Positions 57,686 to 64,000 of a stretch of DNA of 64,000 nucleotides are shown here, piece by piece. Source of the DNA: Parietaria judaica. Taxonomy: Eukaryota; Streptophyta; Magnoliopsida; Rosales; Urticaceae. The stretch spans positions 28,266,001 through 28,330,000 of the forward strand of contig OX940864.1 in NCBI GenBank assembly GCA_954871525.1, in the 5' to 3' direction. Positions within the stretch are counted from its first letter, which is position 1. Each line of letters begins with the position of its first letter. The translations under genes and the position numbers were made by a program. The notes beneath the pieces are model-generated. The model was not told the DNA's origin. It saw only the letters and a list, made by a program, of their open reading frames with translations, and searched no databases.

Positions 57686-60600
57686 ATGGAAGAGTCGAGT
57701 CACGCAGTGAGCTTCGCAGCGGCGCGTGGGTTCGGGGCGACGTTCGGGTCGGACCTGAAGGAGACGTTCTTCGCGGACGATCCGTTCAGCCGGATTCGGG
57801 ACGAGAAGTCGGGGCTGCGTCGGGTGAAGAGAGCCTTGGAGTATTTCGTGCCGATCTTCGAGTGGCTTCCGAGCTACAATCTGCGGCTGCTCCGGTTCGA
57901 CCTCCTCGCCGGAATCACGATCACCAGCCTCGCCATCCCGCAGGGAATCAGCTACGCCAACCTCGCAAGCATCCCTCCCATCATCGGCTTATGTAAGTCA
58001 CGTCGCATATCTATAATATAAATCCATGCAAACCAAACTCCCTAGCTAGTTATATATATGCAACTCGATAATGTTTCGATTAACCCTAATGTTTCGGTAT
58101 TTTATCCTCTCTTTTTTCCTTTACAATCGTTTCCGTGAATTAGACTTGACAATTCGATGAGAGTTAGTTACGTTAATTCATAAAAATTGTATCTCGAATA
58201 CCGTATTTAACTGTTTAAGACTTGTTCAAATGGCATGAGAAGTTAATTTATCTTCTTAAAACAAATTATTCAAACGCTAACAACGTTCTAAATATAACGT
58301 GTAGATTCGAGCTTTGTGCCGCCGTTAATATATGCAATCTTCGGAAACTCGAAGCACCTGGCGGTGGGGAATGTCGCGGCGTGCTCACTGATCATCGCGG
58401 ACACCATCGGCAGCGTGGCGCCGCCGGCCGAAGACCCAGCGCTCTACCTTCACCTGGTCTTCACGGCCACTTTGGTCACTGGAATCTTTCAGTCCCTACT
58501 AGGCTTTCTCAGGTACCCCTCCCTCTTCTTCCTTTTAAGTAATACCTAAAATTGACATATTTAAATTTTATTTTATCCTGATAAACGTTTTTTCAAAAAA
58601 CAAAACAAACTCTCGTCATATGTTTTACTTTTTTTTTTTTTTATCAAGCTAAAAAATATCTCGTCTTAAGTTTTAAATTACTTATTGGAACTTTTGCTAC
58701 GAGGAAATAAAATTATAAAATATATCTTACAAAAAGATAATAATTTGTGATATTTTAACCGCGTATATATATTTTCCTTTTTTGACGCGTCATAAAATTG
58801 TGATATTTGTTGTAGGCTTGGGATGTTGGTAGATTTCTTGTCGCATTCGACGATTACTGGGTTCATGGGAGGGACAGCGACGCTCATCTGCCTGCAGCAA
58901 CTGAAGGGCATTTTCGGAATGAAGCACTTCACTACTCACACCGACGTCGTGTCGGTTATCCGTGCAATCTTACACAACAGACATGAGGTATAAAATCAAT
59001 ATAATCTATGAAAGTGACACCAAACTGTTTCTTCTTTTATACATTCCCTTCATTAAACCAAAACATTAATTAAATTTATAAATAACACACGGAGATTCAA
59101 TTTGGAAACCAAACTTGAATATAATTTATGCGGGTTCATGTCATAGTCTTAACTCTAAAAATCATATTCAGTCACAAAATGTGCAATCATAGACTAGTGG
59201 TGATACTAGATATGAATGACCAAATTGCCCATTCATTTCCTTTTTCTTTTTTTGCAGTGGAGGTGGGAAAGTGCAGTGGTTGGCGTAGTCTTCCTTGTGT
59301 TCCTTTTACTTACCAAATATATTGTGAGCACTAATAATTAATTATTTACGCCTTTAATTTCTACTTCTTATATGATATTATATATATATATATATATATA
59401 TTGAAAATATTAATTAGTGTGAAATGAATTTCAGAGGGAGAAAAAGCCAAAGCTGTTTTGGGTATCAGCAATGGGTCCAATGGTGGTGGTTTTAGTTGGC
59501 TGTGTTTTTGCTTATTTGATACATGGAAAAGACCATGGCATACAAACTGTAAGTCACCATTTATGACGTCATTCCGTAAATTTGTCGCCATATCATCATT
59601 CTGTGATTTATATATATAAAAAAAAAAGTAATTTCTTTCAAAATTCCATTAGTTTTTGGGGTGTATATGGTAGTATAACGGAGATAAAAATATCACTCTA
59701 AATTTTGGGCTGTCCTTTTTGTTGATTACATGTGATCGAAGGAGACAAAATAAACATTGATAATATTAACAAAATAGTAACAGTTTTTCAGAAACGTGAT
59801 ATTGATAATATTATATATTTATTTATTTATTGCTTCTTATTAGGTGGGAAAGCTGAGTAAAGGAATAAATCCACTCTCAATAAATTTGTTGAATTTCGAC
59901 TCAAAATATTTACCAGCAGTTCTCAAAGCAGGCATGGTCACTGGCCTCGTTGCTTTAGCCGTAAGCTTTCCAACTACTTATAAGCTTTATCCGTATACTT
60001 ACAGGCCGTGAAAATCGGGACCAAGAGTTTCCCGGTTTCGATTTGTGAAATCTGCTCGCGGCTCTAAATATCAAGACCGGGAAGTACTAGGTTACCGATT
60101 TTCGCAAAAGAAAAATTATAGTTTCCACCCTTACTCATAGGGAATGAAATCGGGACCGAAAATTTTTCGGTCATAATTTGTGAAAACCGATCAAAATTCT
60201 CAGAGACGGGACCAAGTTAAATATCGTTTACCGTTTTTCGAGAAGAAAAAAGACGGTTTTAAATTGGAACCATTGAATAAGGGTAATCCATAACCAGTAA
60301 AAACCAGAAATCAGTGGAAAAAAAAACTTTCACCATAGGGTTATTAATTATTGAAATAAGATATTTAATAATGTGAAAAAATAAATAAACTTGCAGGAAG
60401 GAATAGCCATTGGAAGGAGCTTTGCCATCATGAACAACACCCAAGTTGATGGCAACAAGGAAATGATAGCTTTTGGCTTCATGAACATCGTCGGATCATT
60501 AACTTCTTGCTATTTAACCACAGGTATTTCCGGAACTATACGTACCGTTATCGATAAGACTAGCTCGGGTGGTTGACTATTTGATATCGAAAAACTATAA

Positions 60601-62339
60601 AAAAAAAAGCACTCAATATTCAATTTTCCTTTATGAATATATATTTTTTTGGCACCCTTTATGAATATATTTACTTAAGCCCTACCTGAATGGCAGGGCC
60701 GTTCTCGAAAACCGCTGTGAACTACAATGCTGGAGCGAAGACGGCTATGTCAAACGTGGTGATGGCGGTGTGCATGGCACTGACGCTGCTGTTCTTGGCT
60801 CCGCTCTTCAGCAACACGCCACTTGTCGCCCTCTCGGCGATCATCATGTCGGCCATGCTTGGCCTCATCAACTACGCCGAGATCGCCCATCTTTTCAAGG
60901 TCGACAAGTTTGACTTTTGCGTCTGCATGGCCGCCTTCTTAGGCGTCGTATTTGTCAGCATGAATGTCGGCCTCATGCTCTCCGTAAGTATGCAAACATT
61001 TTTATTTGTAAGACGAGCGTTATTCAATTTTTTGTATGTCGTGCAATCGCGGTTTTATGTTAAATAACTTTTGATTGTGATTAATTACCATTATTATGAT
61101 TAGGTGGGTCTTGGTCTACTGAGAGCTCTTCTATACGTGGCTAGACCGGCGAGTTGCAAGCTTGGGAAGATCGAAAATTCAATTTTATACCGGGACACGG
61201 AACAATATCCCGGTTCAAAGGCGATCCCCGGAATCATGGTCTTACAACTCGGTTCACCAATTTTCTTTGCAAATGGAAACTACATTAGAGAAAGGTAATT
61301 GTGCAATTTATATTAAATTAAGTTACAAAGTATATGTCCAACTATATTATATATATATATATATGTATATTGTATATACATACTGATTTTGCTTGAACAT
61401 TTTGAAATTTAGGATTTTGAGGTGGATTAGAGATGAGGAAGCCAATCCAAACTCTGAAGTGGGAGTTGTTGAACATGTTTTGCTAGATTTAACAGGTAAA
61501 AATAATATAAATTTATTATTTACTTCAATTTGATCAAGAGGGCAATAATATTATTGATTTTTCTTATCTTCCTTTCTAATTTCTTTTGGATTATGTATAA
61601 ATAATATAGGTGTTTCAACCATTGACGTAACTGGAATTGAGACTTTGGTTGAGGTTCGCAAAACCTTGTTTGCTAGGGGAATCAAGGTACACACGTTAAC
61701 TATGCCTAATCTTTATCATAATTAATTTTAAATTTTGTTTTGTTTATGTAAAAGTGATTTCATTATTAAAAAAAATTCACTCTAGGTTTTTGAAATATCA
61801 CTAGGAAAAAAAAAAAAGAATGAAATAGCTAAAGAATGTATGGATGCAAAAATTAGACGATAAACTTTTAAGACTGTGAAACCGGTAAACAAGGGGATGT
61901 AAGAGAAACTTGAATATTCATTAATTAACCACTTAAAAAATATGACTGCATATTAAAAAAAGGCTTATAAATATAAAGTATGAACCACCTTGTAAAAAGT
62001 GTCTGTATATTATACATCATTTTTTTTAATTATGAAGTAATTTGTAAAGACATACAGTATTCATAGCCAACAAATTTATATTAATTATACTAAATTGTTT
62101 ATAAATTTTTTTTATTTTTTTTTTTGTAGATGGCCATTGTAAACCCTAGGCTTAGGGTTATGGAAAAGTTTATACAATCACACTTCGTCGAAAAGATTGG
62201 CAAGGACAATTTCTTCTTATCGGTTGAAGATGCCGTCGAGGTTTCGGTCTTTTCACTTCACAAGTCGAAGCAAAACAGCGATAACATCGAACCGTTTGTC
62301 CTCGAACGACAATCTAGTGGGAATAATGGGACAATCTAA
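57686..62339 (+). CDS. SULTR3;5: Sulfate transporter, group 3 (SULTR3;5-like)
   Basis: SLC26/SulP anion transporter, expected in membranes and to move sulfate with protons or act with a partner SULTR. Twelve exons with GT-AG introns and consistent phase: 57686-57992, 58305-58512, 58816-58987, 59258-59323, 59435-59548, 59844-59960, 60397-60523, 60697-60983, 61104-61294, 61413-61495, 61610-61686, 62130-62339. Total 652 residues, usual for the family. Exon 1 has the sulfate-transporter signature region (ITITSLAIPQGISYANLASI). Membrane segments fill exons 2-8 (HSTITGFMGGTA; EGIAIGRSFAIMNN; LTTGPFSKTAVNYNAG). A STAS domain covers about residues 490-630 (GIMVLQLGSPIFFANGNY, LLDLTGVSTIDVTGIETL). The GPFSKTAVNYNAG form points to the 3;5 subgroup. 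An AATAAA lies at about 62456. Naming as 3;5 is inferred. Confidence 0.93.
60001..60260. repeat. Imperfect repeat in intron 6 of the sulfate transporter
   Basis: GAAAATCGGGACC and GAAATCGGGACCG, each followed by TTTGTGAAA-type sequence, occur twice about 130 bp apart. Probably a decayed MITE; ends not resolved. Confidence 0.35.
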
Positions 62340-63100
62340 TTAATTGATTTGTAGATTTAATTAGTTGTTAATTGTTTGTTCCTATTTACATTGATAATGT
62401 TGAGTTAAGCCATGCATAGTAGTGCTGCCAAAAGTTGTAACATGCATTGTATCATAATAAATAGCATTACAAAAGGTTCTTTCAGCTTCACTTATAGTCC
62501 GTGCAAGGAAATGGACACCGGAATTCTATTTGAAAAATTTATATGAAAAAAGAGAGAGAGAGAGAGTAATGGAATAGAAGAAGAATATCAAAAAATAGTA
62601 TAAAAATAATGACGGCTAAGTTTGATTAACCTTTACATAAAAATCGTAATTTACAAGTTCCATTCGAGAAGCGAAAGTCTTCCGGTTCCACTTCTAGCCA
62701 CAAAATTTCGTATCACATTAGCAAAATAAAGATCACAAACTAGCACAACTACAAATTAAAAACCATCCTTTAGCAAATACATATGGATCAGATTCGATTT
62801 TGTTGCGACTAGCATATAGCGGCTTATTAGCTTACTTTTGGTTAACCGACCAAGTCAAGTAAACGGTTGCGTTTATCCATAACCATTTTTTTTATATAGC
62901 TTCTTAAAATAGACCAATATGCAATTAAATAGATGTTGATACTTGATATGATCAGATTTCGTTGCAATTTTTAATATAAAAATCACAACTTATGCCGTCT
63001 TGATGCTCTATTTCAAATTGAATATTATTATATTTAATATCGTTTATCCCAATATTTTATACCAATACAAATTAATATTAAAATCAAACTCTAAAATTGG
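62340..63100. other. Intergenic region between sulfate transporter and coatomer genes
   Basis: Holds the 3' end of the sulfate transporter transcript and the upstream region of the coatomer gene. A GA tract is at 62550-62565. No other gene. Confidence 0.45.
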
Positions 63101-63361
63101 GCATTTTCGTAAATAACCTTCGAAAGATCCTAACAGAAAATTGGACAACTCCGCCCGGGCCCAACAACTCTCAACAGAACCCAAATCCAAACAGAATCTC
63201 TCGCTCTCGCCATTTCTCACTGAAGAACCAGCAGCGACCTCGAGCGAAGTCTCCGACCACCGCGATCGTCCCTCCGATCACTCGGACTCGTCGCTTCGAT
63301 CGTCCTTCTCCGAACAGCTGCTTCCGATTCTCGCGACTCTCTCTTCTCCGAGCTTCCGAAA

Positions 63362-63977
63362 ATGGTAACATTCTCTGCTCAAAACTTAGCGTCTGAGCTC
63401 TCACTACTTGCATGTCCTTCTTACTGTTGTGCTCCGAGAAGAAATTGATATTTTCTGCCAGACTAGTTGAGAACTATGCTTACAAGCTCGTCGTCACTAA
63501 TGGTTTAGTATGATTTTTGAGCCGAACAACTTAGTGATCATTATTTTTTGTTCATCTCGATTGCTTATAAGTTAACAATCAGCCTGTGATTGATGTATCT
63601 GGAGTATTCTAGTTCTTGAGGTTTTTGTGAATTTTTTTGCAGCCTCTCCGGCTTGACATCAAGGTTCGTGCAATTTCTCCTGCCAAATTGATGATATCCA
63701 TCACCAGTTCGAGAATCGATTCGGTTATATGTTTGAAATTCGATATTTCGATTTCTGTTTACAACAAGATTGTGTATATTCCAGAAAAAACTTGCACAGA
63801 GAAGCGAGAGAGTGAAATCCGTTGATCTTCATCCATTTGAGCCATGGTACTATACTGTAATATTCTTTGGGACCTTATTTAGATAATAATTGTTCTTTTA
63901 GTGACATGTTTCGATTTCACAGGATTCTTGTGAGCTTGTATACAGGAACTGTGTACATTCTGAACCACCAAACGCAG
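63362..63977 (+). CDS. Coatomer subunit beta-prime, 5' part (runs off the window)
   Basis: N-terminus of the COPI coat WD40 subunit that recognises dilysine cargo signals on Golgi vesicles. Exons seen: 63362-63364 (ATG only, then GTAACA), 63643-63663 (PLRLDIK), 63785-63846 and 63923-63977. Phases agree and give 47 codons: [47 protein letters not shown], matching the conserved beta-prime start and first WD repeat. Unusual points: the ATG is alone at an exon end, and the usual Trp before NYQTQ is Leu (YILNHQTQ). It may be a diverged paralogue or an early pseudogene; the rest lies outside. The likely 5' leader starts near 63130 in GC-richer sequence. Confidence 0.82.
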
Positions 63978-64000
63978 GTTAGTTCGCGCGTTCGTATGGT

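Overview
This 64 kb window is AT-rich nuclear DNA from a flowering plant, most likely a eudicot. The evidence is spliced genes with GT-AG introns, plant-only families (group 3 sulfate transporter, trihelix factor, glycine-rich wall protein), and a dense load of plant transposons. No prokaryotic or organellar features were seen.

Three host genes look intact or nearly so: a single-exon trihelix transcription factor on the minus strand (18072-19055), a secreted glycine-rich protein on the plus strand (28122-29177), and a twelve-exon sulfate transporter closest to SULTR3;5 (57686-62339). The first four exons of a coatomer beta-prime gene run off the right edge (63362 onward). A membrane-protein gene (15598-16414) is broken by frame changes, and a possible F-box remnant sits at 2160-2369.

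Most of the rest is transposon. I could delimit many elements to the base by their target-site duplications (TSDs). 3163-8237: a LINE without its endonuclease (15 bp TSD). 9827-11155: a solo LTR (TSD cctat). 11170-13811: a likely Mutator-like element. 19649-27255: a hAT transposon (8 bp TSD) whose transposase is disabled three ways and also carries a solo LTR in its last exon. 29613-32159: a Mutator-like element with a GC-rich cargo (9 bp TSD). 32435-36961: a nested stack with a 3.3 kb Helitron, a hAT element inside the Helitron, and a Mutator-type foldback. 38025-39332: another foldback. 41442-45950: a DUF1985 fragment, a chromovirus-like LTR and two flanking 430 bp direct repeats. 47688-52658: three solo LTRs, one inside another, with a tandem duplication that copied the facing ends of two of them. 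Small hAT-type and Mutator-type MITEs fill the gaps, one ending about 100 bp upstream of the sulfate transporter TATA box.

I see no operon-like or defence-like system. The unusual content is structural: precise nesting, a hairpin-bearing minisatellite in one LTR, a perfect 28 bp hairpin, and an insertion order that can be read from the sequence. Transposon family names rest on termini, TSD length and protein motifs read by eye.
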